Positions 52,269 through 61,839 of a stretch of 64,000 bases of DNA are shown here, in pieces. Each line of letters starts with the position of its first letter. The first letter of the stretch is position 1. Under the pieces are notes generated by a model, which searched no databases, had not been told where the DNA came from, and worked only from the letters and a program-made list of their open reading frames with translations. The DNA comes from Sporosarcina ureae (GTDB taxonomy: Bacteria > Bacillota > Bacilli > Bacillales_A > Planococcaceae). A program made the position numbers and the translations under genes. The DNA lies in the NCBI RefSeq assembly GCF_002101375.1, contig NZ_CP015207.1:186001-250000 (forward strand). Reading direction: 5' to 3'.

Positions 52269-54023
52269 TTGAAGAAACGATTGAATTGGATTTTAGTACT
52301 TCCATTGAGTTTTTTGCTTTTATTCAGTACATTACCAGGAACCATACTTGCTAGCGACTGGGATACGGATTATTCAAATTATCGTCAAGTAGCCACTGGA
52401 CTTGATGGGATGGTAACAACAGCACATCCATTAGCATCAAAAGTCGGTGCTGACGTATTGGCGAATGGTGGGAATGCGATTGATGCAGCAGTAGCTATTC
52501 AATTTGCACTAAATGTTACAGAGCCCATGATGTCTGGCATTGGCGGCGGAGGTTTCCTCATGTATTATGATGCCAATACTGACAAAACACAGATCATTAA
52601 CAGTCGTGAACGTGCACCAGCAGGAGCTACTCCCGATATGTTTTTGGATGAAAAAGGTGAACCCCTCCCCTTCTCGAAGCGAGTAGAAGGTGGGAATTCA
52701 GTGGGTGTACCGGGAACGTTAAAAGGATTAGAGGAAGCCCTTTCACGCTTTGGGACGCTGCCAATGTCCGAATTAATTGAACCGGCAATTGACTTAGCAC
52801 GAAACGGTTTTCCAATCGATTCCGTGCTTGCGGAAGCCATTGAAGAGAATAAGCTGAAACTCGCTTTTAAAGAGTCAGGGAAGATTTTTGTACCTGATGG
52901 CAAGCCTATGCGTGAAGGCGATATATTAATACAGCAAGATCTAGCGAAGACGTTTGAATTAATTAAAAACGAAGGAACGGACGTATTCTATGAAGGAGAA
53001 ATCGCACAAGCTATCGCAAGCGCAGTACAACAATATGGCGGCACTATGACATCTGAAGATTTACGTACATACGCAATTATGATGGATGATCCAATTTGGG
53101 GCGATTACAAAGGCTATCAGATTGCTAGTATGCCACCTCCTAGCTCCGGTGGTGTATTCCTTCTTCAAATGCTTGGTATTCTTGATTACTACAATCTATC
53201 TCAATATAACGTAAAGTCTTGGCAGAAATATCACTTGCTTGCGGAAACGATGCACCTCGCATACGCTGACCGTGCTATGTACGCTGGAGATCCTGACTTT
53301 GTGGACGTTCCGCTAAAAGGACTTTTGAATCCACAGTATATCCAAGAACGGTCGAACTTGATCAGTTTGGAACGCATGAACAAAAATCCGAAAGCCGGAG
53401 ATCCTTGGAAATACGAAAATAAACCGAATGCAACTGTAGCTACTGTTCAACCTGAACCCGATAAACTCGGCGAGACGACGCACTATTCCGTAACCGATCA
53501 ATGGGGCAATGTCGTGTCGAATACGACAACAATTGAACAACTATTCGGTAGCGGAATCATGGTACCAGGTTATGGAATTGTGTTAAATAATGAACTAACA
53601 GACTTCGACGCAGTACCAGGCGGAGCGAATCAAGTGGAACCAAATAAACGTCCTCTCAGTAGCATGACGCCAACTATTGTATTTGAAGATGGCCAGCCTG
53701 TTCTATCCGTTGGGTCACCTGGTGGACCGACCATCATCACATCCGTCCTGCAAACGATTATTCACTCCATTGATTATGGCATGGAATTAAAAGCCGCTGT
53801 AGAAGAACCAAGAATCTATACGAACAGCACATCATCCTACCGTTATGAAAGCGATATTCCACTAGAATCAATGAATTACTTGCGTGTACTCGGTCATCAA
53901 TTTGGCGACAAGCCGACAACGATTGGGAACGTACAAAGTATTCTTATCGATCAAAAGGAAGGCGTATATAAAGGTGTTGCTGATTCCAGCCGTAATGGCG
54001 CCGCAATTGGTGTGAGTCAATGA
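52269..54023 (+). CDS. ggt: gamma-glutamyltranspeptidase (secreted)
   Basis: The protein is 584 residues, starting at TTG with GAAAGGGTGAAG upstream. A signal peptide covers about residues 1-28. The large chain begins ATAHPLASKVGADVLANGGNAIDAAVA-like; the autocleavage threonine lies in GETTHYSVTDQWGNVVS, followed by FGSGIMVPGYGIVLNNELTDFD and the substrate-binding GSPGGPTIIT. It cleaves gamma-glutamyl bonds of glutathione, glutamine or poly-gamma-glutamate outside the cell. No capsule genes are nearby, so a peptide or glutamine scavenging role is likelier than CapD (inference). Confidence 0.94.
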   Translation: MKKRLNWILVLPLSFLLLFSTLPGTILASDWDTDYSNYRQVATGLDGMVTTAHPLASKVGADVLANGGNAIDAAVAIQFALNVTEPMMSGIGGGGFLMYYDANTDKTQIINSRERAPAGATPDMFLDEKGEPLPFSKRVEGGNSVGVPGTLKGLEEALSRFGTLPMSELIEPAIDLARNGFPIDSVLAEAIEENKLKLAFKESGKIFVPDGKPMREGDILIQQDLAKTFELIKNEGTDVFYEGEIAQAIASAVQQYGGTMTSEDLRTYAIMMDDPIWGDYKGYQIASMPPPSSGGVFLLQMLGILDYYNLSQYNVKSWQKYHLLAETMHLAYADRAMYAGDPDFVDVPLKGLLNPQYIQERSNLISLERMNKNPKAGDPWKYENKPNATVATVQPEPDKLGETTHYSVTDQWGNVVSNTTTIEQLFGSGIMVPGYGIVLNNELTDFDAVPGGANQVEPNKRPLSSMTPTIVFEDGQPVLSVGSPGGPTIITSVLQTIIHSIDYGMELKAAVEEPRIYTNSTSSYRYESDIPLESMNYLRVLGHQFGDKPTTIGNVQSILIDQKEGVYKGVADSSRNGAAIGVSQ

Positions 54024-54040
54024 ATTACCCACTATTATAG

Positions 54041-54092
54041 AAAAAGCATCTTATCCCCTGCTAAATCAGCTAGGGATAAGGTGCTTTTTTTA
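54041..54092 (+). terminator. terminator after ggt
   Basis: AAAAAGCATCTTATCCC and GGGATAAGGTGCTTTTT pair, followed by a T-tract. Confidence 0.9.
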
Positions 54093-54231
54093 ATGGAACA
54101 TCCGTCATGTGAAAAAAATCTCTGCAGTTCTGTATTATTTTTTGGTTTTCAAACAATCACAAAAGAAATCAGTTGAATTCCGGTGTTATGGGCATAATAG
54201 CTAATAAAAGTGTTATTGGAAAAGAGGTAAG

Positions 54232-56415
54232 ATGGTGAAAACAAGTTGGAATATATTTAAATTGGATTTGAAGCATATTAGTAAAAACTGGGTAGTTGCC
54301 CTATTGATTGGCGGTCTGACCTTTTTACCTTCTTTGTATGCATGGCTGAATATTTACGCGACATGGGATCCTTATGCCCATACCGACCAATTACCCGTTG
54401 CGATTGTCAATGAAGATGAAGGTGCGATGGTACGTGACAAACAGATTGATGTTGGGAAAGAACTAATAAAAACGTTACAAGATAATAAAGAGATGGATTG
54501 GACTTTTACCACAAGCCAGGAAGCGATGGATGGAGTAGAATATGGTGATTATTTTGCGGCAATTTTCATTCCAAAAGACTTCTCCAGCAAACTTGCAACG
54601 GTCACTTCAGGAGAGCCTGAAAAAGCAGAAATCAATTATTTCGTCAATGAAAAGCTGAATTCAATTGCACCAAAAATCACGGAAAAAGGTGCTTCTGTCA
54701 TTGTCGACAAAGTAAGCAATCGTTTTATTTCTACTGTCAATGGCGTAGTACTCGATATGTTTAATGAACTTGGAATAGAAATTGAGAATGACTTGCCTGA
54801 TATTAAGAAATTCGAACAATATATATTCGACGTTCAGAAGCAATTACCGACGATTCAGCGGACTTTGGAAGGAATCGTAACCGATGCGAACTCCGCCAAA
54901 CAGATTATCAACAAAGCGCAACAGCTATTGCCTGAAGCGAAACGGACTACTAACGCAGGCTTACAAACGATCAATGATACGATTGATCAGCTAACAACTG
55001 CGCAAAATCGATTAGAAGCCGCTGCACCACGTATAAAAGCGGATTTGGAAAAAATAGCGGCTATTACGAATGAAACGAATGAGTTCCTTAAAAAGATTCA
55101 GCAAATATCACCTGACTTCACTGAATGGGATCGTGTAAAACAAGAGGTTGACGACCGAGTAACCAGCAGTATGGAAAAACTGGGCGGACTTGAGCAAGAC
55201 CTTCTGAATATAAAAAAGATAACCGAGGGGTTGAACGGTGAACAAACAGACGCCACTCTGTTCCAGCCGATCGATGCCGCGTTAATAAAAGTCACCAATC
55301 TTCACCAACTACTGTCTGAAATTCAACAAAATGCTCATACGATGAACGCACTTGTGCAAGGTGAAGAAGAACGATTGCACAATAGTATTAATGATTTGCA
55401 AAAGATTGCTGAGAACACTTCTATCCAAGCCAATTCATTCTTAAAAGAATATACCGACACGATAAAACCTTTTGTCCGCAAAGAAATAACGCAAGCATTG
55501 AAGACTCTTACTAGTGCCAAAGCGTTGTTAATAGAAGTACAACATACTTTCCCTGAAGTGCAACAAACATTACTTAGTGCAGACAAACACTTATCACAAG
55601 GTAAACAGCAAGTCGAGAACGCTTTAAACCAATACCCATACGTTTACGATAAAGTGAACCAGCTGGCGAATCGTATCAAGGATATTCAAGGCTCAACAGA
55701 TATTAATGAAATCATTGATTTGCTACAAAATAACCCGCAAGCAGAGCGCAGCTTCTTTGAGGAACCGATACTATTGAATGAAACGAAGCTTTTCCCGATC
55801 AAAAACTATGGTACCGGGATGACCCCTTTTTATACCGTACTTTCGATTTGGGTCGGTTGTTTATTACTCATTTCCTTACTAGCGACAGACATTAGCCGAG
55901 AAGGTGTATTCACATCTAGACAAATTTATGTAGGTCGGCTATTTACATTCGGTTTGATTGGATGTATTCAAACGCTGATCGTGACGACCGGCGATATCGT
56001 GCTGCTTGGTGTCACTGTCAAAGAGCCGATAGCATTTTTCTTATTTGGGATATTGATCAGCGTAGTGTTCATGTCGATTGTCTATACGCTTGTTTCAGTG
56101 TTCGGCGACGTTGGTAAAGCGATGGCTATTGTCTTGCTTGTGCTGCAAATTGCAGGATCTGGTGGTACGTATCCGATCATGTTACTACCTTCATTTTTCC
56201 AGTGGATCAATCCTTTCTTACCTTTCACGTATGCAATTGACTTGATGAGAGAGGCAGTAGGCGGAATTGTCTGGGCGCGAGCCATTAAGGGTGTGCTGTT
56301 TTTAGCAATCGTTGGAATAGTCTTCATTACTTTCGGTTTCGTATTCAAGGAAAGAATGAATAAAGCAACTAATCATCTTTTAGCGAAATCACGTGAGACC
56401 GATCTATTTCATTAA
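54232..56415 (+). CDS. YhgE/Pip-family membrane protein
   Basis: The protein is 727 residues. It begins with one membrane helix (WVVALLIGGLTFLPSLYAWLNIYATWDPY), then PVAIVNEDEGAMV, the YhgE/Pip signature, a long extracellular coiled-coil domain (about 190-510), and a C-terminal block of five to six helices (TVLSIWVGCLLLISLLATD onward) of the ABC-2 permease type. Relatives include phage infection protein Pip and the T7SS accessory EsaA (family knowledge). No type VII secretion gene is visible, so the role here is unknown. The ATG follows AAGAGGTAAG. Confidence 0.9.
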   Translation: MVKTSWNIFKLDLKHISKNWVVALLIGGLTFLPSLYAWLNIYATWDPYAHTDQLPVAIVNEDEGAMVRDKQIDVGKELIKTLQDNKEMDWTFTTSQEAMDGVEYGDYFAAIFIPKDFSSKLATVTSGEPEKAEINYFVNEKLNSIAPKITEKGASVIVDKVSNRFISTVNGVVLDMFNELGIEIENDLPDIKKFEQYIFDVQKQLPTIQRTLEGIVTDANSAKQIINKAQQLLPEAKRTTNAGLQTINDTIDQLTTAQNRLEAAAPRIKADLEKIAAITNETNEFLKKIQQISPDFTEWDRVKQEVDDRVTSSMEKLGGLEQDLLNIKKITEGLNGEQTDATLFQPIDAALIKVTNLHQLLSEIQQNAHTMNALVQGEEERLHNSINDLQKIAENTSIQANSFLKEYTDTIKPFVRKEITQALKTLTSAKALLIEVQHTFPEVQQTLLSADKHLSQGKQQVENALNQYPYVYDKVNQLANRIKDIQGSTDINEIIDLLQNNPQAERSFFEEPILLNETKLFPIKNYGTGMTPFYTVLSIWVGCLLLISLLATDISREGVFTSRQIYVGRLFTFGLIGCIQTLIVTTGDIVLLGVTVKEPIAFFLFGILISVVFMSIVYTLVSVFGDVGKAMAIVLLVLQIAGSGGTYPIMLLPSFFQWINPFLPFTYAIDLMREAVGGIVWARAIKGVLFLAIVGIVFITFGFVFKERMNKATNHLLAKSRETDLFH

Positions 56416-56522
56416 ACTGTTGTATAGAATTTGTATGCTGAATGTAAAGCGTTTCTTTTATCCGATATTGACTTCAATCATAAAACTCATTATAATATCA
56501 GTATATTCAGAATACTCCGGAG

Positions 56523-57317
56523 GTGAAGGAAATCAAAGTTACTAGACTTGGTCATGCGATGTACTTACTATCCAGCCGGATGAATAAGAACTATCTGATT
56601 GATCCTTTCTTTGATTTAAATCCTGGTTGCCCAAAAGAATTCATTACCGAAGAGTTTTTTCACACTATTGATGCGGTTTTCTTAACTCACGGACATTTTG
56701 ATCATACAAGTGGACTTCAGAAAATGATGGATGTAAATCCACAACTTTTAGTCGTTGCTCCCTATGAATTGGCAATGATTCTGTTGCAAAAAGGATTTCA
56801 AAATATTTTCCCGCTTAATGTAGGTGGCTCAATTCCACTAGAAGATGTGAATGTCACGATGGTACCCGCAAAACATAGTTCTTCATTCGGCGAAACCGAA
56901 GGCACTCCTATTTATGCAGGCGAAGCTTCCGGTTATGTATTTGAGTTCACAGATGGACACACACTGTATCATTCAGGAGACACCGCACTAAGCTATGATT
57001 TGAAACTAATTGATGAGCTATACAAGCCCCACGTCGCTATACTATCCTCTTCCGGTCAATTTACAATGGGACCAAGAGAAGCAGCTTATGCGATTCGTAA
57101 TTTTCTAAATGTAGATGTGGTCATTCCAAGTCATACCTTCCCTACTGCGGATACTGCGGTATCAAAAGAGAGTTACGAACAATTACTACAAGCTTTCCCC
57201 GTGGTCCAAAATATGGTAGATAGAGATCAAGAATTCGAAAAATTACTAAGAGATTATGACCGCACTGAAGTAGTCGTATTAGGTTATGGTGAAAAATATG
57301 ATTTTCAACTGAAATAA
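56523..57317 (+). CDS. metal-dependent hydrolase, beta-lactamase fold (UPF0173-like)
   Basis: The protein is 264 residues if started at GTG 56523. Metallo-beta-lactamase motifs: LGHAMYLL, LTHGHFDHTSGL (the HxHxDH metal site), VVAPYELA, AKHSSSFGE, YHSGDTALSYDLKL and VVIPSHTFPT. It is the L-ascorbate lactonase UlaG/UPF0173 type. The start is doubtful: GGAGG (56519-56523) touches the GTG, while the ATC codon at 56532 is eight bases after it. A terminator follows at 57331-57360. Confidence 0.85.
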   Translation: MKEIKVTRLGHAMYLLSSRMNKNYLIDPFFDLNPGCPKEFITEEFFHTIDAVFLTHGHFDHTSGLQKMMDVNPQLLVVAPYELAMILLQKGFQNIFPLNVGGSIPLEDVNVTMVPAKHSSSFGETEGTPIYAGEASGYVFEFTDGHTLYHSGDTALSYDLKLIDELYKPHVAILSSSGQFTMGPREAAYAIRNFLNVDVVIPSHTFPTADTAVSKESYEQLLQAFPVVQNMVDRDQEFEKLLRDYDRTEVVVLGYGEKYDFQLK

Positions 57318-57330
57318 CATGCAACACCAC

Positions 57331-57360
57331 AAAACCTCCCTACTTTGGTAAGGAGGTTTT
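57331..57360. terminator. terminator between the hydrolase and the DUF5050 gene
   Basis: AAAACCTCCCTAC and GTAAGGAGGTTTT with loop TTTG; flanking A/T tracts suit both convergent genes. Confidence 0.88.
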
Positions 57361-57390
57361 AGTCGTTTTACTTATATAAAAATAGGCACT

Positions 57391-58368
57391 TCAGCGCGTC
57401 TGTAGTATTCTACGAAGAAAAAAAGTATTTTGTTGAACATTTTGGATTTCAAAATAAAATGCTCCATTATAATACTCTGCGCTAAGCTTGGAACCTGTTA
57501 AATCCCCCACTTTCACAGCATTCTTCCCGTCTTTATCCATTCGATAAAGATACTGTTTATAAGTTCCAGTATTATCTACAAAATAGATATATTTTATGCC
57601 AATAAATACTGCAGTTGAATCGACATTGGAGATGCGTTTTAACCCATTACCACTATAATCCGTGCGATACAAATACCTAGCATTCATAGTAGATTGTGGA
57701 TCGATAACTGAATAAATATAGCCGTCTCTTACAATAATTGAATCAATCGAATTCACTTTACTAATGATCGGCACGACTTGTTGTGGATTGGATAGTTTGA
57801 ATCGTGCAAAACTCATTGAATAGTCATATGGAGGAGGAACAGCGGGTATTAAGTATGCGTAATAGAGCCAGCCATTGTGAACGGTGAACTCTTGAATCGT
57901 GCCTTCTGACGTATATAGGTACTTATTTCCTTGTCCATTGATATTGATTTCATATACGTTTTTACCCGTGTGATAATACATTCTATCCCGATCAATCAAG
58001 AAATTACTGCTGGTCACTTGCGGATACTCCCTGATGAGTGTGCCATCAAACGAAAACCGTTGTAGTTTATTTAGATCATCATTGAATACGACGATCGTAT
58101 CTTTATATAGTTGAATATTCGTGTAGTTCCCTTGCTTGATCAATCGGAACTTTTTCATATCATTACTTACCTTATATATCCCAACCGCTAATTCCTCGAG
58201 ATGACCTCTGTTTACATAGTAATTACTTCCGTCTTTAGCAGTAAAACTATTTACAAAATGGTGATCGCCTTTAACATCATCTAGCGCACTTGCTTTTGAT
58301 ACTAGTACATTGGGGAATAGCAGACCAATAAACAGGACAACGACAACAAATCGTATCCAGTGTTTCAT
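57391..58368 (-). CDS. secreted DUF5050-type beta-propeller-like protein
   Basis: The protein is 325 residues. A signal peptide (WIRFVVVVLFIGLLFPNVLVSKASA) is followed by repeated units of about 45 residues with aromatic-rich strands: NYYVNRG, MYYHTGKNVYEININGQGNKYLYTS, GWLYYAYLIP, GYIYSVID and YIYFVDNTG. This is the DUF5050 pattern, thought to be a beta-propeller. The ATG follows CTTGGAGGGATGTACAA. A cell-surface binding role is likely but unproven. The gene is monocistronic. Confidence 0.88.
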   Translation of the reverse strand: MKHWIRFVVVVLFIGLLFPNVLVSKASALDDVKGDHHFVNSFTAKDGSNYYVNRGHLEELAVGIYKVSNDMKKFRLIKQGNYTNIQLYKDTIVVFNDDLNKLQRFSFDGTLIREYPQVTSSNFLIDRDRMYYHTGKNVYEININGQGNKYLYTSEGTIQEFTVHNGWLYYAYLIPAVPPPYDYSMSFARFKLSNPQQVVPIISKVNSIDSIIVRDGYIYSVIDPQSTMNARYLYRTDYSGNGLKRISNVDSTAVFIGIKYIYFVDNTGTYKQYLYRMDKDGKNAVKVGDLTGSKLSAEYYNGAFYFEIQNVQQNTFFLRRILQTR

Positions 58369-58706
58369 TTGTACATCCCTCCAAGTGTTTTATATTTAGT
58401 ATACCATTTACTGAATAATTAATCTATTTTGATAATACTTTTCATTATTATTTTTATTCAACTGTATATAGTTTCACCTATGTAAATGTTCGCAGACTAA
58501 GATACTTCATTACTATTCAATAGATGAATACTCTTCTTTTACAGTTAAAGCTTTTCATTTTCTAGCTTGAACATCCGAGAAATAAAGTATTTCTAAAATG
58601 CAGTAGACAGGCTCTTCAATTGAGTTTTAGCAATCTATACTTCGATGTAAATCTACATGATCTAAAACAAACTTAATTTAATTTGTTGAAGTACTTCTTT
58701 CAATAC
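58369..58706. other. intergenic stretch without visible genes
   Basis: AT-rich DNA between two minus-strand genes. No frame with a ribosome binding site and no repeat shared with other parts of the window was seen. Promoter(s) of the DUF5050 gene should lie near 58380-58480. Confidence 0.5.
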
Positions 58707-58758
58707 AAAAAGACGACAATCATTCACATTCGAATGAATTGTCGTCTTTTCTTTTTTG
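58707..58758 (-). terminator. terminator of the spore protein gene
   Basis: AAAAGACGACAATCATTC and GAATGAATTGTCGTCTTTT pair, with one mismatch, around ACATTC. T- and A-rich flanks are present on both sides. Confidence 0.9.
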
Positions 58759-58819
58759 AGAAATCAAAGCGTATAGTGACATTGATTTTTCACATGCTAA
58801 TCTGGATGGATAGAACCGA

Positions 58820-59032
58820 TTACTTCGTATAACCGTTCATTTGTGATTGAGCCTGACGCACTAATCGCTTTGTAATTTCTCCGCCGACGGATCCGTTGGC
58901 ACGCGATGTGGAGTCTGGTCCAAGGTTTACACCGAATTCGTTCGCGATCTCTTCCTTCATCTGGTTGATCGCCTGTTGTACACCTGGAACTAAAAGCTGG
59001 TTTGAATTGCTGTTGTTATTGCTGTTTGGCAT
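58820..59032 (-). CDS. alpha/beta-type small acid-soluble spore protein
   Basis: The protein is 70 residues from the ATG at 59032, eight bases after AAGGAGG; a GTG three codons upstream overlaps that site. An Asn/Ser-rich N-terminus is followed by [23 protein letters not shown], the GPR cleavage motif in the family's usual position ([10 protein letters not shown]) and [16 protein letters not shown]. It coats spore DNA and gives UV and heat resistance. Its promoter is expected to be of the forespore sigma-G type. Confidence 0.96.
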   Translation of the reverse strand: MPNSNNNSNSNQLLVPGVQQAINQMKEEIANEFGVNLGPDSTSRANGSVGGEITKRLVRQAQSQMNGYTK

Positions 59033-59191
59033 GTTGTCCACCTCCTTCTGACAATAGAATGAGCAGTTTTCGAAATATCATACATCGAGAGTCAAAAAAA
59101 TTTAATGAGTTTTTCATGTGATTATTGCGTGTAATTACCTCATTAAGGGTATGTACAACATAACGGCAAAATAATGAGTGAGGTGAGTTAA

Positions 59192-61612
59192 TTGGAAAAT
59201 TTCAATGAAGACTCCATAAAACGGCAAGCAGAGTTACATCCGGAAGAATTAAAAAAAGCGGTGGACTACTCCAGGTTTTCATTCGAATCAACAGAACAAG
59301 TAGCCAAGCTTACAAATATTGTGGGACAACAACGTGCACGGTCCGTGATGAACTTCGGCCTACATGTGGATAAACCCGGATACAATCTATACGTCGCTGG
59401 AATAGAAGGCGTCGGTAAAACTTCTTTTGTCACGACCGTCGTTAATGACTTTTCGGAAAAAGAAGCTACCCTGTTTGACTGGTGTTATGTAAATAACTTT
59501 GAAGATGAGTACAAACCTAAAGTGCTAAAACTTCCTGTTGGATTGGGTAAGCAACTTCAAAAGTCGATGGAAGACCTGTTGCAAGATTTAAAAGCAGATA
59601 TCCCTACTGCCTTTAATGAAGAAAACCGGCTAAAGAACCGTTCCTCGATCATTCGAAAATATAAAGACCAAGTGGACGAAGTGTATAAACGGACCAATGA
59701 AATAGCTACCGAAAACGGCTTTGTACTTAAGCAGTCCGATTCTACGATTGCTACCATTCCTATTGGTGAAGATGGGAATCCTTTAAGTGAAGAAGCTTAT
59801 CATGTATTGAACGAAGAACAACGAGCGGCTATCGAAAGTAACTCTGCCAAATTACAAGAAATTATATTGGAAGCGACGAAAACCATACTCCGTTTCGAAC
59901 AGGACTTGAAGAAATCATTGGCCGGCTTTGACCATCAAACAGCCATTACGACAATTGATTTTCATATTGAGGAATTAAGAAAGAACTACAAAGACTGTCC
60001 TGAAGTAATGCACTATATTAAAACGGTGCGAAAAGATCTCGTGAATAATTTTCAGGCATTTTTATCCACTGCTTCTAAAAAGGACGAAAAGCAGCTTGGC
60101 AGTCTGTTCAAAGACGAAAATCAAGCACTAAAAAAATATACGATAAATGTGCTAGTTGATAATAGCGAAACGAAAGGCATGCCCGTCATATCTGCAGATA
60201 ATCCTACTTTTTATAACTTGATGGGCAAAGTAGAATACGAAAATCGAATGGGCGTCATGAGTACTGATTTCACGAAAATAAAACCTGGCTACCTACATGA
60301 TGCAAATGGCGGGTATCTTCTCATTCAAGCAAAAGATATTTTTTCGAAAAGCCAAGCATGGGAAGGGTTAAAAAGAGCCTTATTAATCCATAAATTACAA
60401 ATTGAGAATATAGGCGAACATGCCAGTATTATCGCTACCGCATCAGTCAATCCAGATCCGATTCATCTCAATGTAAAAGTCATTATTATTGGGAATATGG
60501 ACATATATCAAGCCCTCTATCACCATGATGAAGATTTTCGTAAATTATTCAAAATTCGCGTAGACTTTGATGTAGAAATGAAATACAACCAAGATAATAT
60601 TGCGGGGTTAGTTAGTTTCATTCATACACATTGCAAAAAACATGGGCTTCGGCATTTTGATCCGACAGCTGTTGCCAAAGTCATTGAATACAGCTCACGT
60701 ATCGCCGGTGATCAAAATAAATTATCCACTCGTTTTAATTTACAAGTAGAATTACTATACGAAGCGGATGCATGGGCAAGTATTATGGGAGACGACCTCG
60801 TTTCAGCGAAGCATATCGAAAAAGCTATTCAGGAAAAGAAATATCGCTCAAATTTATATGAAGAAAAAATCCAAGCGAGTATTGAAGAAGGAAGTATTCT
60901 GATTGATACAACAGGAGAGAAAATTGGACAAGTAAATGGCTTGGCGGTCTATGATTTAGGTCAATATCATTTCGGCAAACCATCCCGCATTACCGCTACA
61001 ACGTTTATGGGGAAGAAAGGTTTTGTCAATATTGAAAGAGAAAGTCAAATGAGCGGGAACACGCATAATAAAGGTGTGTATATATTAGGAGGATATTTAG
61101 GGCAAAAGTTCGCGCAGAAGTATCCAATGGTACTGACCGCACATATCGCTTTTGAACAATCCTATGGCGGTGTTGACGGTGACAGCGCTTCAAGCACAGA
61201 ATTGTATGCCATTCTTTCTAGCCTGTCAGAAATTCCTATCAATCAAGGATTAGCCGTCACTGGCTCTGTCAATCAAAACGGAGAAATTCAGCCGATTGGC
61301 GGCGTGAATGAGAAAATTGAAGGGTTTTATAATGTATGTAAAAGTAGAGGATTAACAGGAAAACAAGGTGTACTCATCCCCCATCAAAATGTGAAAAACT
61401 TGATGCTAAATGATGAAGTCATTGAATCTGTTCGCAATGGACAGTTCCATATTTATAAAGTGCGAACGATTGAAGAAGGAATAGAAATTTTAACTGGTAC
61501 ACCAGCAGGACATCCCGATGATCAAGGAAATTATGACAAAGAAACCGTCTACGGAAAAGCAGCCACGAAATTACGGATGTTTATGGAGTTTGCTAGAGAA
61601 CAAGAGAATTGA
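59192..61612 (+). CDS. Lon-like ATP-dependent protease (LonB/COG1067 type)
   Basis: The protein is 806 residues. It starts at TTG behind GTGAGGTGAG. An N-terminal AAA module carries Walker A GIEGVGKTS (70-78) with a long helical insertion; a second half has VKVIIIGNMDIYQALY and ATRFNLQVE-like sensor regions. The C-terminal S16 protease domain has the catalytic serine in GVDGDSASS (Ser665) and the lysine in GGVNEKIEGF (Lys708). The organisation resembles archaeal-type LonB without membrane helices. It likely degrades unfolded or regulatory proteins; it is separate from housekeeping LonA. Confidence 0.9.
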   Translation: MENFNEDSIKRQAELHPEELKKAVDYSRFSFESTEQVAKLTNIVGQQRARSVMNFGLHVDKPGYNLYVAGIEGVGKTSFVTTVVNDFSEKEATLFDWCYVNNFEDEYKPKVLKLPVGLGKQLQKSMEDLLQDLKADIPTAFNEENRLKNRSSIIRKYKDQVDEVYKRTNEIATENGFVLKQSDSTIATIPIGEDGNPLSEEAYHVLNEEQRAAIESNSAKLQEIILEATKTILRFEQDLKKSLAGFDHQTAITTIDFHIEELRKNYKDCPEVMHYIKTVRKDLVNNFQAFLSTASKKDEKQLGSLFKDENQALKKYTINVLVDNSETKGMPVISADNPTFYNLMGKVEYENRMGVMSTDFTKIKPGYLHDANGGYLLIQAKDIFSKSQAWEGLKRALLIHKLQIENIGEHASIIATASVNPDPIHLNVKVIIIGNMDIYQALYHHDEDFRKLFKIRVDFDVEMKYNQDNIAGLVSFIHTHCKKHGLRHFDPTAVAKVIEYSSRIAGDQNKLSTRFNLQVELLYEADAWASIMGDDLVSAKHIEKAIQEKKYRSNLYEEKIQASIEEGSILIDTTGEKIGQVNGLAVYDLGQYHFGKPSRITATTFMGKKGFVNIERESQMSGNTHNKGVYILGGYLGQKFAQKYPMVLTAHIAFEQSYGGVDGDSASSTELYAILSSLSEIPINQGLAVTGSVNQNGEIQPIGGVNEKIEGFYNVCKSRGLTGKQGVLIPHQNVKNLMLNDEVIESVRNGQFHIYKVRTIEEGIEILTGTPAGHPDDQGNYDKETVYGKAATKLRMFMEFAREQEN

Positions 61613-61618
61613 AAAAGG

Positions 61619-61672
61619 ACCTGCGTTCGAAATGCTTGCGGGGATACATTTCACGTAGTTTCAAGCGCAGGT
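61619..61672 (+). terminator. hairpin after the Lon-like gene
   Basis: ACCTGCGTTCGAAA pairs with TTTCAAGCGCAGGT (one mismatch) around a long loop; the U-tract is weak. Confidence 0.55.
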
Positions 61673-61839
61673 ACTTTATCTATATTTCCATGTTATTTAA
61701 GCATCCATACTCAACCATTACAATACTTCAATGTATTTCCAATTAGCTTACATTCTCAAGTCAATTTTGTTACATTCGCTTCAAAGTTGTCGAAAAGCTG
61801 TACAATGGATATACGTTAGTTTTCTTGAGGAGCTTGATT

